DNA from: Rhodococcoides kroppenstedtii | GTDB taxonomy: Bacteria > Actinomycetota > Actinomycetes > Mycobacteriales > Mycobacteriaceae | Reading direction: 5' to 3' | Assembly: GCF_900111805.1 (NCBI RefSeq) | Contig: NZ_FOJN01000003.1 | Coordinates: forward strand, 186,001-250,000 | DNA: 64,000 bases | Shown here: piece by piece, positions 1 to 8,606 of the stretch | Layout of the letters: every line of letters starts with the position of its first letter | Position numbering within the stretch: position 1 is the first letter of the stretch | Program-made: the position numbers and the translations under genes | Notes under the pieces: model-generated | What the model was told of the DNA's origin: nothing | Database searches by the model: none | What the model saw: only the letters and a program-made list of their open reading frames with translations

Positions 1-3000
1 GGTCTCCCACACGGTGCGCCCGTCCGGAAGAGCGACGCGGGCGGGCGACCCGCCGAGGGAGACGTCGGCGTGCAGCCAGTGCTCCTTGCGCAGGAACGCG
101 GTGCGCGGGATGGGCGCGTACTCGCCGGGGCCGATCACCGCGGCCAGGTCGACCGGGTGTCCGTGCACGTACAGCTCGGCCAGCGCGGCCCGGAACGTCG
201 CCGGCTCGCTCTCTTTGCGCTTGAGCGTGGCGATCAGCGTGGCGTCGGGAACGCCCGCGGCCCACGCGGTGGCCGCGACGGACATGAGCGCCACCGGGTT
301 CGGTGCCAGCTCGACGAACGTGGTGTAGCCGGAGTCGACGGCCGTCTTCACCGCCTGGGTGAACCAGACCGCGTGGCGCATGCCCTTGGTCCAGTAGTCC
401 ACCCCGTGGATCGGGTCGTGGCCGGCGCGGTAGAACGCCTCCTTGTCGACCGACGAGAACACGGCGGTGTCCAGCGGGTGCGGCTCGATACCCATCAGTT
501 CGGCGGCCAACTCACCGAGGAGCGGATCGACGGCCGACGTGTGGCCGGCTCCGCGCACGTCGAGCACACGACCCATCTTGCCGAGCGACTCCGCGTGCTC
601 CACCAGCTTCTGCACCGGCTCGGCCGGACCGCCGACGGTGGTGTGCGTGGGGGCGGCGTAGACGCTGGGCTCGACGCCGGGGAAGCGCTCCGCCAGCTCC
701 GCCACCTCGGCGGCGGAGAACTCCACCAGGGCCATGGCGCCGGCCTCGGCGTCGCCGAGACCTTGCTGCCCCTCGCCCAACAGGCGGGAGCGGGCGACGA
801 TGATGCGGACGGCGTCCTCGAGACCGAGACCACCCGCCGCGTACGCCGCGGCGACCTCGCCCATCGAATGGCCCACGACCGCAGCGGGAGTCGCGCCGTA
901 GGCACGCAGGGTCTCCACCAGTGCCACCTGGATGGCGAAGATGGCGACCTGGGAGTTCTCGAACTCGTACGTCTGCGCGTCGTCGGCGACGATCGCGCGA
1001 ATCGAGTAGCCGGACTCGTCCTCGATCAGCTCGTCGACGCGGTCCAGCGCGGCGGCGAACAGTGGCTCGGCCGCGTAGAGCTCCTTCGCCATCTTGCGGT
1101 GCTGGGCTCCGAACCCGGAGAACACCCACACCGCACCGTTGGCGGCGGGGCTGTCGGACGACAGGACGCCCGTGCCCGGCTTGCCGGCCGCGACCGCGCG
1201 CAGACCGGTGATCGCCTCGGCCCGCGTGGTGGCCAGGACCACCGCGCGTGACCGACCGTGATTGCGCTTGGCGAGGGCGCGCGCGACGGACTCCAGATCC
1301 GTCGTGCTGCCCGCTTCGGTCTCGAGCCAGTCGGCGAGCTCCGCAGCGGTGCGACGACGCCGCGACGGCATCGACGCGGACACCGCCAGCAGCACCGGCA
1401 GCGCGGGCTCGGCAGCGGCGTCGGACGGCGCGTTCCCGGTGGGGTCGGCACCGCCGGTCACCTCTGCGAGCACCTCGCGCACCTCGGCGTCGGTCTCCTC
1501 CGGCGCGCCCACGGGCTCGCCGACCAATGCCTCGGGGTCGACGGCGGTCGCATCGAACGCGACGACACCGTCGGTGGCGGCGTCGGCCTCGGCGGCGCCG
1601 GGGACGTACTCCGCGACAACGACGTGGGCGTTGGTGCCGCCGAAGCCGAATCCGGAGACGCCGGCGACGGCCGATCCGGAGTACCGGGGCCAGGCCGTGG
1701 GGGTGTCGATCACCTGGAGGTGCGCGGCGTCGAACGGGATGTACGGGTTGGGCCCGGCGTAGTTGAGCGACGCCGGCAGCCGGTCCTCGCGCATCGCGAG
1801 GACCACCTTGATCAGACCCGCTGCGCCCGCCGCACTCTCGAGGTGGCCGAAGTTGGTCTTGGCCGATCCGAGCAGGGCCGGGGCCTCGGCGGACCGTCCG
1901 CGGCCGACGACACGGCCGAGCGCGTCGGCCTCGATCGGATCGCCCAGGATGGTGCCGGTGCCGTGTGCCTCGATGTAATCGACGGTCGACGGCAGGATGC
2001 CGGCGTCCCGGTAGGCCGCCCGCAGGACGTCGGCCTGGGCGTCGGGGTTCGGGGCGGCGAGACCGTTGGACCGGCCGTCCTGGTTGACCGCGCTGCCCTT
2101 GATGACGGCGAGGATGTCGTCGCCGTCGCGCTCGGCGTCCTCGAGACGCTTCAGCACCAACAGGCCGCCGCCCTCGGATCGAATCATGCCGTCGGCGTCC
2201 GAGGAGAAGGCCTTGATGCGTCCGTCCGGCGCCAGCACGCCCGTCTGCCCGAAGCCGAGGGTTGCCGCCGGCGCGAGGATCATGTTCACGCCGCCGGCCA
2301 GGGCGACGGTGGATTCGCCGCTGCGCAGGCTCCGCACGGCCTGGTGCACGGCCACGAGCGAGGACGAGCAGGCGGTGTCCAGCGCGACCGAGGGACCGCG
2401 GAAGTCGAAGTAGTACGAGATGCGGTTGGCGACGATCGACGTCGACGTCCCCGTCAGGGCATAGGGATGCGGGTCCGTGTCGCTGATCGCGATCATCTGG
2501 TAGTCGTTGGTCGACGTGCCGACGAACACGCCCACCGGCGCGCCCTTCAGACCGCTGGCCGGGATCCGCGCGTGCTCTAGCGCTTCCCACGCCAGCTCCA
2601 GCGCGAGCCGCTGCTGCGGATCGACGTTCGCGGCCTCGCGCGGCGACATCGCGAAGAACTCCGCGTCGAAACCCTTGACGTCGTCGAGGTAGCCACCCTT
2701 GGTGACGGTGGTCCGCACGGCCTCGGCGATGCGGGCGTCGCCGAGGAACTCCGACCAGCGACCCTCGGGGAGGTCGCCGATGCCGTCGCGGCCCTCGATG
2801 AGCAGCTCCCACGTCGACTCGGGGGTGTGCCCGGCACCGGGCAGTCGGGTCGAGAGACCGACGACCGCGACGTCGTGACCCGTGCCCGCTCCGAGGTAGA
2901 AGGCGTCGTCCGCGGCGCCCTCCGGGACGTCGGGTTCGCCCTCGATGATGCGCGTGGCCAGCGACGCGATGGTGGGGTGCTGGTAGGCGACCGTCGCGGT

Positions 3001-3282
3001 CAGCGTGACGCCGACCAGTTCCTCGATCTCACCGCTCAGCGCGACGGCGTCACGGGACGAGAGGCCGAACTCCTCCATCGGACGATCGTCGGAGATCTGC
3101 GAGACCGGTTGCCCGGTGACCTCGGCGACCCAGTTGCGCAGCCAGTCACGCAACTGGGCCACGGTCATGTCCGACGACCCGTCGGCTCCCACCGTGCTCG
3201 CCGTCTCGTCGGTCCCCACGGAATCACCGGTGATCTCGGCGTCCCCGGTGCGGGTGTCCACGGTCGTCTCTTCTTCAGCCAT
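1..3282 (-). CDS. pks13: Pks13-type polyketide synthase, N-terminal ~1094 residues (runs off left edge)
   Basis: Condensing enzyme of mycolic acid synthesis; in this family it joins two activated fatty acyl chains in the cytoplasm. The reading frame is open from the ATG at 3282 to the window edge. In order it shows an acyl-carrier domain (about residues 40-115, FGLSSRDAV around the phosphopantetheine serine), a ketosynthase (DTACSSSL with the catalytic cysteine near residue 303, then EAHGTGT and NFGHLESAAG carrying the two histidines) and an acyltransferase (GHSMGE near residue 805). The second carrier and the thioesterase expected in Pks13 lie outside the window. The start is 29 bp downstream of the fadD32 remnant, the conserved fadD32-pks13 order. 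No frameshift is seen in the visible part. The domain order ACP-KS-AT is what distinguishes Pks13 from ordinary modular synthases. Confidence 0.93.
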   Translation of the reverse strand, partial: MAEEETTVDTRTGDAEITGDSVGTDETASTVGADGSSDMTVAQLRDWLRNWVAEVTGQPVSQISDDRPMEEFGLSSRDAVALSGEIEELVGVTLTATVAYQHPTIASLATRIIEGEPDVPEGAADDAFYLGAGTGHDVAVVGLSTRLPGAGHTPESTWELLIEGRDGIGDLPEGRWSEFLGDARIAEAVRTTVTKGGYLDDVKGFDAEFFAMSPREAANVDPQQRLALELAWEALEHARIPASGLKGAPVGVFVGTSTNDYQMIAISDTDPHPYALTGTSTSIVANRISYYFDFRGPSVALDTACSSSLVAVHQAVRSLRSGESTVALAGGVNMILAPAATLGFGQTGVLAPDGRIKAFSSDADGMIRSEGGGLLVLKRLEDAERDGDDILAVIKGSAVNQDGRSNGLAAPNPDAQADVLRAAYRDAGILPSTVDYIEAHGTGTILGDPIEADALGRVVGRGRSAEAPALLGSAKTNFGHLESAAGAAGLIKVVLAMREDRLPASLNYAGPNPYIPFDAAHLQVIDTPTAWPRYSGSAVAGVSGFGFGGTNAHVVVAEYVPGAAEADAATDGVVAFDATAVDPEALVGEPVGAPEETDAEVREVLAEVTGGADPTGNAPSDAAAEPALPVLLAVSASMPSRRRRTAAELADWLETEAGSTTDLESVARALAKRNHGRSRAVVLATTRAEAITGLRAVAAGKPGTGVLSSDSPAANGAVWVFSGFGAQHRKMAKELYAAEPLFAAALDRVDELIEDESGYSIRAIVADDAQTYEFENSQVAIFAIQVALVETLRAYGATPAAVVGHSMGEVAAAYAAGGLGLEDAVRIIVARSRLLGEGQQGLGDAEAGAMALVEFSAAEVAELAERFPGVEPSVYAAPTHTTVGGPAEPVQKLVEHAESLGKMGRVLDVRGAGHTSAVDPLLGELAAELMGIEPHPLDTAVFSSVDKEAFYRAGHDPIHGVDYWTKGMRHAVWFTQAVKTAVDSGYTTFVELAPNPVALMSVAATAWAAGVPDATLIATLKRKESEPATFRAALAELYVHGHPVDLAAVIGPGEYAPIPRTAFLRKEHWLHADVSLGGSPARVALPDGRTVWET

Positions 3283-3311
3283 CGAATCGCCAAACTACCC
3301 GCGGGGGGTGA

Positions 3312-4142
3312 TCATGCTTCGGGAGCGGTCTCGTCTACGACCTCGGGAGCGTCGGGGAACGCGGTCTGCTGGTATCCACCGCGCAGCGTCCCCTCGATGT
3401 ACGCCGCCTTGCAGGCGCGACGGGCGATCTTGCCGCTGGAGGTGCGCGGAATCGACCCCGCGGGCACCAGCAGCACGTCGCGTGCGGTGACGCCGTGGCG
3501 AGCGGAGATCGCGGCCCGCACGGTGTCGGCGATCGGCTGCGGGTCGGCCTTGCCGGCACCCGGCGCACGCTCGGCGACGATGACGAGCTGCTCGGACGCG
3601 TCGCCCGGATCGCGGCTCAGACCGCCCGCGCCGAACTCGAAGACGACGTCGGGGAGCTGGTTCGCCGGGACGGCGAACGCCGCGACGAAGCCCGGACGCA
3701 GGGCCGAGCTCGACTCCTGGGCCGAGTACTCGAGGTCCTGCGGGTAGTGATTGCGACCGTCGACGATCACCAGGTCCTTCACGCGACCGGTGATGTAGAG
3801 CTCGCCGTCCACGTAGACGCCGTAGTCGCCGGTCCGCATCCAGTTCGCGTCCTCGGCGACGCCGTCGGCGTGGCTGCCCTCGGAGAGCCGGGAGACGAGC
3901 TTGTTGTGGAACGTCTCCGACGTCTCCTTGCTCCGGCCCCAGTACCCGCGTCCGATGTTCTCCCCGTGCAGCCAGATCTCACCGACGTGACCGTCGGCCA
4001 CCTCGGCGGCGGCGTCGGCGTCGACGATCGCGGCCTACTGGCTCCGCGCGACGTAGCCGCAGGACACCTGCGGAATGGCGTTGGGGGCCGACTCGTCCAC
4101 GCGGACGATGCGGCCGGCGTTGAGTTCCGTGCGGTCGACGTG
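3312..4142 (-). pseudogene. fadD32: fadD32 remnant: 5'-truncated long-chain fatty acyl-AMP ligase with an internal TAG
   Basis: C-terminal part of the acyl-AMP ligase that loads Pks13. The frame reads DRTELNAGRIVRVDES, then CGYVARSQ, then a TAG at 4035-4037, then [20 protein letters not shown] and on through [18 protein letters not shown] to a normal C-terminus. In FadD32 homologues the residue after SQ is usually tryptophan, so TGG to TAG is a plausible cause. Recognisable homology stops near 4142, just after an in-frame TGA at 4143-4145, so roughly the first half of the gene is missing. The next recognisable sequence is the ribosome-binding site of a divergent universal stress gene. FadD32 is essential where it has been tested, so a second intact copy elsewhere is likely. 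An ATG at 4001 could start a 229-residue fragment, but it would lack the adenylate-forming core. Confidence 0.85.
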
Positions 4143-4167
4143 TCAACGACGAACCACGGAGTCCCCT

Positions 4168-4566
4168 GTGAACATTGCTGTCCTCCATGCACCCACCCCC
4201 GAAGGCGACGCCGCACTCACGGCAGCGTCCCAACGCGCCCGCGAGACCTCCGCACCTCTGACAGTGCTGATCGTTCACCACGAGTCACCCGCCACCGAGG
4301 TAGCCGCCGCGGCAGTGCGAGAGTCCGTCGCAGACAGTGTGCGAGCGACCGTCGGTGACACCGAAACCCGCTATCGCGAGCTCGGTCCCAGCAACGGCGC
4401 GGACGCCATCGCCACCCTCATCGACCACATCGACGACGCGAACTACGACCTGATCGTCCTGGGCACCAAACGCCGATCGACCGTCGGAAAGCTGCTCCTG
4501 GGTCGCGACATTCAACGCATCGTCCTCGAAGTCACCGCACCCATCCTGCTGGTCAAACCCCGCTGA
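4168..4566 (+). CDS. universal stress protein family (UspA), single domain
   Basis: 132-residue protein with the UspA fold signature: N-terminal strand MNIAVLHAPTPEGDAAL and a C-terminal stretch YDLIVLGTKRRSTVGKLLLG followed by IQRIVLEVTAPILLVKPR. The G-x2-G-x9-G nucleotide-binding signature is only partly kept, so ATP binding is uncertain. The GTG start at 4168 is chosen because it begins the canonical first strand and has GGAG six bases upstream. A longer frame opening at 4075 would run through antisense fadD32 sequence. The gene abuts the fadD32 breakpoint, so its native promoter may have been lost in the rearrangement. Confidence 0.8.
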   Translation: MNIAVLHAPTPEGDAALTAASQRARETSAPLTVLIVHHESPATEVAAAAVRESVADSVRATVGDTETRYRELGPSNGADAIATLIDHIDDANYDLIVLGTKRRSTVGKLLLGRDIQRIVLEVTAPILLVKPR

Positions 4567-4690
4567 CTACATGCGGGGCGGCACCCCGAGCTGATGCGGG
4601 AGTTCCCACCATCGCGAGAATGCCATTACGCGTGATAGATCCCGTTCCGGGAGACATCGGAGTGATGGAACGGGAGAAGGGACCGCCGCG

Positions 4691-5188
4691 ATGACGGCAC
4701 TGTTCATGCTGGACGACATGGAACCGTGGCCGGACGACCCGGCGCCGGGCGTGCTCTGCACTCCCACCACCTACTGGGCGAGCCCGCCGGAATTTGGACT
4801 GCCATCGGAGGTGACGTCCGAGATCGACGCCTCGATCGTCGCGGTCGACACCGACCAGGGTGTCGAGCGCATCGCTCACCTCGGGAGCGGATTCACCACT
4901 CTGGTCGGCACGGGCAACGCACCCACCGGGGTCACAGTTCTGACGGGGTGCCTGGTGTGGGACCGCTACCTGTGGATGGACTACCGCACACCACCGACCG
5001 GACGGATCCGTGTCCTCGACCTCGCGGGTTACGTGGTGCAGCAGGTCAGACGGCTCGCCACAGCGCACCCCGGGTGGACCGTCCCAGAGCCGCAGGGGCC
5101 ACTTGAGTTCCGACGGATCTACACCGGCACCGACGTTGTTGTGCGGTGGAGGGTATGGCGCGCAGAACTGATCAAGAACCGCGCCTGA
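4691..5188 (+). CDS. hypothetical protein, 165 aa
   Basis: Not recognised as a family. The ATG at 4691 follows GGGAGAAGGG at a workable distance. The protein is soluble, acidic in its N-terminal third (MLDDMEPWPDDP) and rich in Trp and Tyr, with a cluster RWRVWRAELIKNRA at the C-terminus. No membrane segment or signal peptide is visible. It stands alone, 124 bp after the stress gene and convergent with the toxin-antitoxin pair. Confidence 0.6.
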   Translation: MTALFMLDDMEPWPDDPAPGVLCTPTTYWASPPEFGLPSEVTSEIDASIVAVDTDQGVERIAHLGSGFTTLVGTGNAPTGVTVLTGCLVWDRYLWMDYRTPPTGRIRVLDLAGYVVQQVRRLATAHPGWTVPEPQGPLEFRRIYTGTDVVVRWRVWRAELIKNRA

Positions 5189-5270
5189 GCCGACGCCTAA
5201 ACAACCAGATCGACACTAATAGCCAATGGGTCGTCGGGTACGGGCGATCTGCTACAGGTACCGAAGCAAG

Positions 5271-5891
5271 TTAGGGCGTCGGCGGCAACACGACCCGCAC
5301 CGATCGCGGCGCACTCGCCACGGCGATACCGTGCCGCCGGGCCGCTGTCGTCAACGGCTCCGGATCCAGGTCGACAGGCCAAGGCGACTCGCCGGCGCCG
5401 GAGAAGAGCGCGACGGCGTTCGGCGTCGGTCCGGTAGTGAACCGGGTTTGATATTGCAGACCGTCGAAAGTGGCATCGAAGGTTGAAGCCCACTCCTGCG
5501 GCACTGCGTACGGAGTCATGGACACCAACTCCCTGGTGATGCCGTAGTTCGCGGCCTCCGCCGACGACGTGTCGGCCAGGTGGTGACCGTGCGGCACTGC
5601 CAGCGCGGAGAGTTGCCGTTCCGCGGCGAACTCTGCACTGATCACTCCGCTCGCGGCGAGGGGAGCGCCGACGGTCTCCCGAATAGCGGTGACCTCGTCG
5701 TAGGCGAGGTAGCACGTTCCGCGCGGCGGGGTGAGGTCAAAACGGCCACCGCCCGAGGACGAGAACCACCATGGCCCGTTCGAGACTCTGTGCCCACGGT
5801 GCAGTACCTGCGCCGCGGTGAGCTCACAGGACGGGAATCCGTCCAGCGGCCGCGACGGCGGAGCCAAAGCGACCTGATCGCGGCCGGTCAC
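5271..5891 (-). CDS. RES-domain toxin
   Basis: 206-residue RES-domain protein. This toxin family depletes NAD+ and pairs with an Xre/MbcA/ParS-type antitoxin. The family pattern is visible in VLHRGHRVSNGPWWFSSSGG followed by GRFDLTPPRGTCYLAYD, giving the conserved arginine and Gly-Arg-Phe-Asp core, with later strands GITRELVSMTPYAV and DGLQYQTRF. The GTG start at 5891 overlaps the antitoxin stop by four bases (GTGA), meaning translational coupling. Frames extending further upstream run antisense-like through the antitoxin and are discounted. The co-operonic antitoxin upstream is the usual order for this family. Confidence 0.8.
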   Translation of the reverse strand: MTGRDQVALAPPSRPLDGFPSCELTAAQVLHRGHRVSNGPWWFSSSGGGRFDLTPPRGTCYLAYDEVTAIRETVGAPLAASGVISAEFAAERQLSALAVPHGHHLADTSSAEAANYGITRELVSMTPYAVPQEWASTFDATFDGLQYQTRFTTGPTPNAVALFSGAGESPWPVDLDPEPLTTAARRHGIAVASAPRSVRVVLPPTP

Positions 5892-6412
5892 GCCGCCCAC
5901 CGACGTGCGTCGGCGCGCGCGAGCTCGAGCACCGGCTCGATGGGGCGCCCCTCGGCGACCCAACTCGCTGCACTGCAGTCGTCGAGATCGGCGAGCGGAC
6001 TGCGCAGCCAGCTTGCGCAGGTCCAGGCGTCCGCTTCGGCGCGCAGCGTCGACCACAGGGCGAGGAGGTCGGGGTAGACCGTTCCCGAGTCGGTGAACTG
6101 CCAGGTGGGGTACACCCAGCCGCCGCCGTCGAGTTGGCATGCGATCACGGCCCCGGTCGAGACGGCCTTGGCGACGGCCTGCCGGCTCACCCCCCACCAC
6201 CGGGTGAGGCCCGAGGTGTCGTAGAACGGGCCGACGAGCTGGTCGTAGATATGACTCGTCGGCAGCGCCGAGGTCATCGAGCGCACGATCGACTCGACGT
6301 CCGCGAACACGTCGGCAGGAACACCCGATGCGCGAGCATCGGCGAACGTCCGGTGGACCGAGTGGGTGAGCAGGTCGAGCAGCTTGCGCTCCTGTTCGGC
6401 GAGTGTGCTCAC
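5888..6412 (-). CDS. Xre/MbcA/ParS-type antitoxin of the RES toxin
   Basis: 174-residue partner of the RES toxin. A helix-turn-helix-like section, DTSGLTRWWGVSRQAVAKAV, is followed by a segment that ends in the family's toxin-binding tail (DCSAASWVAEGRPIEPVLEL then ARADARRWAA). The GTG at 6412 is preferred because GGAGGG lies seven bases upstream. A longer frame reaching 6574 would translate the repeat-rich operator region. Proteins of this family usually repress their own promoter, and paired GTTGACC repeats lie directly upstream. Confidence 0.75.
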   Translation of the reverse strand: MSTLAEQERKLLDLLTHSVHRTFADARASGVPADVFADVESIVRSMTSALPTSHIYDQLVGPFYDTSGLTRWWGVSRQAVAKAVSTGAVIACQLDGGGWVYPTWQFTDSGTVYPDLLALWSTLRAEADAWTCASWLRSPLADLDDCSAASWVAEGRPIEPVLELARADARRWAA

Positions 6413-6429
6413 GAGCAGCCCTCCAATGC

Positions 6430-6478
6430 GGTCAACCAAGTCAACCTCATTGTTGTCGGTAGGGTCAACCTTGTCAAC
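6430..6478 (-). promoter_or_regulatory. putative operator of the toxin-antitoxin pair
   Basis: Two blocks of paired heptamers, GTTGACC-type, at 6463-6478 and 6430-6446. Within each block the two heptamers are nine bases apart and the blocks are about 33 bases apart. They lie 18-66 bases upstream of the chosen antitoxin start. Spacing and location fit binding by the antitoxin; this is inferred from sequence only. Confidence 0.45.
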
Positions 6479-6581
6479 GCTCGATAGATCACTGAGGCGG
6501 CGTTCGATGATGCATCGTCCATCAAGGTCGCCACGCCAGGGGACACGATGCCCGCAGGGAAACGAATGGAACACTTAGTCT

Positions 6582-7448
6582 GTGATTGCCGAGGACTTCT
6601 TCAAGCCTGTCGCATCGTCCAGTTCGTCTCCCTCGTTCGGGGACCCGTGGGGAGAGTCCGCCCGGCAGAAGTTCGACACGGCGATGATGACCCAGTTGCG
6701 ACGTGGCTCCGTGGCGGGGAAGTCCGACGTGGAGGTCGCGATCGCTCTGTCGGACCTGCTCCAGGACGAGCTCACTGCGTACGGAACCGGCGGCGGTGAG
6801 CAGTTGGACGACAAGGAGATGTCGGCGGCTCTGACCGCGATGAAGGCTGTGTGCGGCCGCCTGAGCGTTACTTTCGAACCGCCGTTCCGCAACTTCACGA
6901 CGTTCCGGACGTACTGGAACAGAAATGACGGGTACGGGTCCTGGCAGGCGAGACGGGACATGGTCGCGGAGCTTTTCGACCCGGTACACACAAAGCTGAT
7001 CGCGTTGGAGGACCGCAGCTTCGACGCGCTCGCCGAGCCTGCGTCACCGCGGGCCGCGACGGGATGGCCGGCGGTGGACGAGGAAGTCAGAGAGCTACGC
7101 CGGCGATTCCAGATGGCCTCGACACCGCAGGACTACCGCGCCCTGGGAACGAACTGCGTCGGGGTGCTGGAGGCATTGTCCCGAACTGTCTACGACGCGG
7201 AGGTACATCTGCGCGAGGGCGAGACCGAGCCGCCGGTCGACAAGACGAACATGCGGATCGAGCGCTACATCGAGGACACGCTGCCGGGGAAAGACAACGA
7301 GGACATCCGCGGCCTGACCAAGAAGTCGGCCGTAGTGGCTCACCGGGTGAAGCACTCGGCGACGGCGACCCGACGTGACGCGGGGATCGCCGCCGACGCG
7401 GTGATCCTGTTGGCCAACATCATCCGTCGGCTCGACCAGGACGAATAG
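6582..7448 (+). CDS. hypothetical protein, 288 aa, possible abortive-infection-like
   Basis: Start is a GTG at 6582 with only a weak upstream ribosome site, so it could begin later. The protein is soluble and mainly helical by eye. The C-terminal part (about residues 165-288) contains a helix ALGTNCVGVLEALSRTVYDA, then RIERYIEDTLPGKDNED and a closing ADAVILLANIIRRLDQ. That layout resembles C-terminal domains found in Abi-like and restriction-associated proteins, but no diagnostic motif is present, so no function is assigned. It is divergent from the toxin-antitoxin pair. Confidence 0.6.
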   Translation: MIAEDFFKPVASSSSSPSFGDPWGESARQKFDTAMMTQLRRGSVAGKSDVEVAIALSDLLQDELTAYGTGGGEQLDDKEMSAALTAMKAVCGRLSVTFEPPFRNFTTFRTYWNRNDGYGSWQARRDMVAELFDPVHTKLIALEDRSFDALAEPASPRAATGWPAVDEEVRELRRRFQMASTPQDYRALGTNCVGVLEALSRTVYDAEVHLREGETEPPVDKTNMRIERYIEDTLPGKDNEDIRGLTKKSAVVAHRVKHSATATRRDAGIAADAVILLANIIRRLDQDE

Positions 7449-7677
7449 CGGAACCTCCGGAACGAATCGGTTACGTGATGGCACCGCCTCCGTGGTGGTA
7501 CTAGGTCTCGAAGCTGGTTCGCGCAGACACGCCTTTTGAACCTCGTCGGGCCATCACCGGCCGACAATCAGCAACGAAGATTATTGTCGATAATTTGTCT
7601 TATGTCGTTCAAGAGTGTGAACGCCCAGTTCAGGCGTCTGCGCGGACGTTCGCCTGCCACTGCACCCGCACCGGTCG

Positions 7678-7995
7678 TCACCTGTTGTCGAACGCGTCGA
7701 CCACGTCGTTGGGCAGTCGTCCCCGCGACGCGAGGTCCCACCCGTTCTCTCGGGCCCAGGCTCGGATCTCCGCGCTCCGGAGACGACTTTCGGCGGTGCG
7801 AGAGGCGGCAGGCGTCTCCGTCGTCACCTCGCGCCCCCGGTCCATCCAGTCGGCGAGAAGTCCCTCGATCCGGGCGGCGTTGACCTCGGTCAGGTCGAGT
7901 TCGAACCACCGCGCACCGAACCCGAACACCACGGTGCGTTCGGCCGCCTCACCGGTGAAATCGTCGAGCGTCTCCACGCTGAACTTCTTCGCCAC
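7678..7995 (-). CDS. Lsr2-like nucleoid-associated protein
   Basis: 105 residues, close to Lsr2 length. The N-terminal dimerisation strands read MAKKFSVETLDDFTGEAAER with WFELDLTEVNAARIEGLLAD. The C-terminal DNA-binding domain ends IRAWARENGWDLASRGRLPN with DVVDAF, which matches the Lsr2 AT-hook-like pattern (here S-R-G-R-L). Lsr2 silences AT-rich and foreign DNA, and plasmid copies are common in this order. No start codon closer to the domain competes with the ATG at 7995. Confidence 0.85.
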   Translation of the reverse strand: MAKKFSVETLDDFTGEAAERTVVFGFGARWFELDLTEVNAARIEGLLADWMDRGREVTTETPAASRTAESRLRSAEIRAWARENGWDLASRGRLPNDVVDAFDNR

Positions 7996-8201
7996 TCCCG
8001 CCCCTCGTCGCGCGTCCGCGGCCTCACCGCGGCCGCGCGTCCGGTTTCGATTCTACGGAGTCGGCGTCGACGACGCCGAGCCGGCGAGCTTCTCACGACC
8101 AGCCGGTGGCTGCTCTGAGACCTCGACCCTGTCCGTCCGATGGTGCGGCCCCACTCCCCACCGGGAGAGCGCCTACCGCCGCCCCGCCGGCCCGTAGCCG
8201 G

Positions 8202-8514
8202 TTATGCCGATGCGGCCCGCTCCACCATGCAGAATTTCCACCAGCCGTCCTCTTTGACGAGACCAAGGGTGACGGTCGACGGCGCGGACGGTGGGACCCC
8301 GTCGTCGATAGACAGCGCCACCGGCACGGTCGCGGAGTCCCCCGAGATGTCCGCGACCCCGACCTCCCGCACAACGGTCGCCAGCTGCGGCTGGGCTGCT
8401 CGGCGGCGTTGCGCCGCGGCGCAACGCCTCGTTCAAATCTTCCAGGTCACCGGCGTTGACCGCATCGAAGTAGCGTCGTACGACGTCGTCGATCTCGGCT
8501 TGGATGTCGGCCAC
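8202..8514 (-). pseudogene. small NTF2/SnoaL-like protein interrupted by a frameshift
   Basis: Two adjacent frames give halves of one domain. The first, from the GTG at 8514, reads ADIQAEIDDVVRRYFDAVNA then GDLEDLNEA. The second reads AQPQLATVVREVGVADISGD then VTLGLVKEDGWWKFCMVERA and stops at 8202. The switch happens near 8437 and needs loss of one base. It lies beside a perfect 22-bp palindrome at 8406-8427. The pattern (helix, then strands, with a C-terminal DGWWKFC) is typical of small NTF2-like fold proteins. Either the gene is broken or the palindrome caused a sequencing error. Confidence 0.55.
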
Positions 8515-8606
8515 CGATCCGCCGCTCGGCACGCCGGAGGGCTCAGCGGTGCACCCGATCCGAGGTCTCCTCGCCCGCCGCGAGTCGATGTCCCCATGTC
8601 GGTGCG

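Noticed and set aside
70..2812. Long open frames on both strands within pks13 (for example 70-1251 plus, 512-2812 minus, 1258-2580 plus)
   Set aside because: Arg/Gly/Pro-rich products without domains, in frames that shadow the clear Pks13 reading frame; a result of high GC content.
3495..4358. 287-codon plus-strand frame across the fadD32 remnant
   Set aside because: Antisense to recognisable FadD32 sequence and low-complexity composition.
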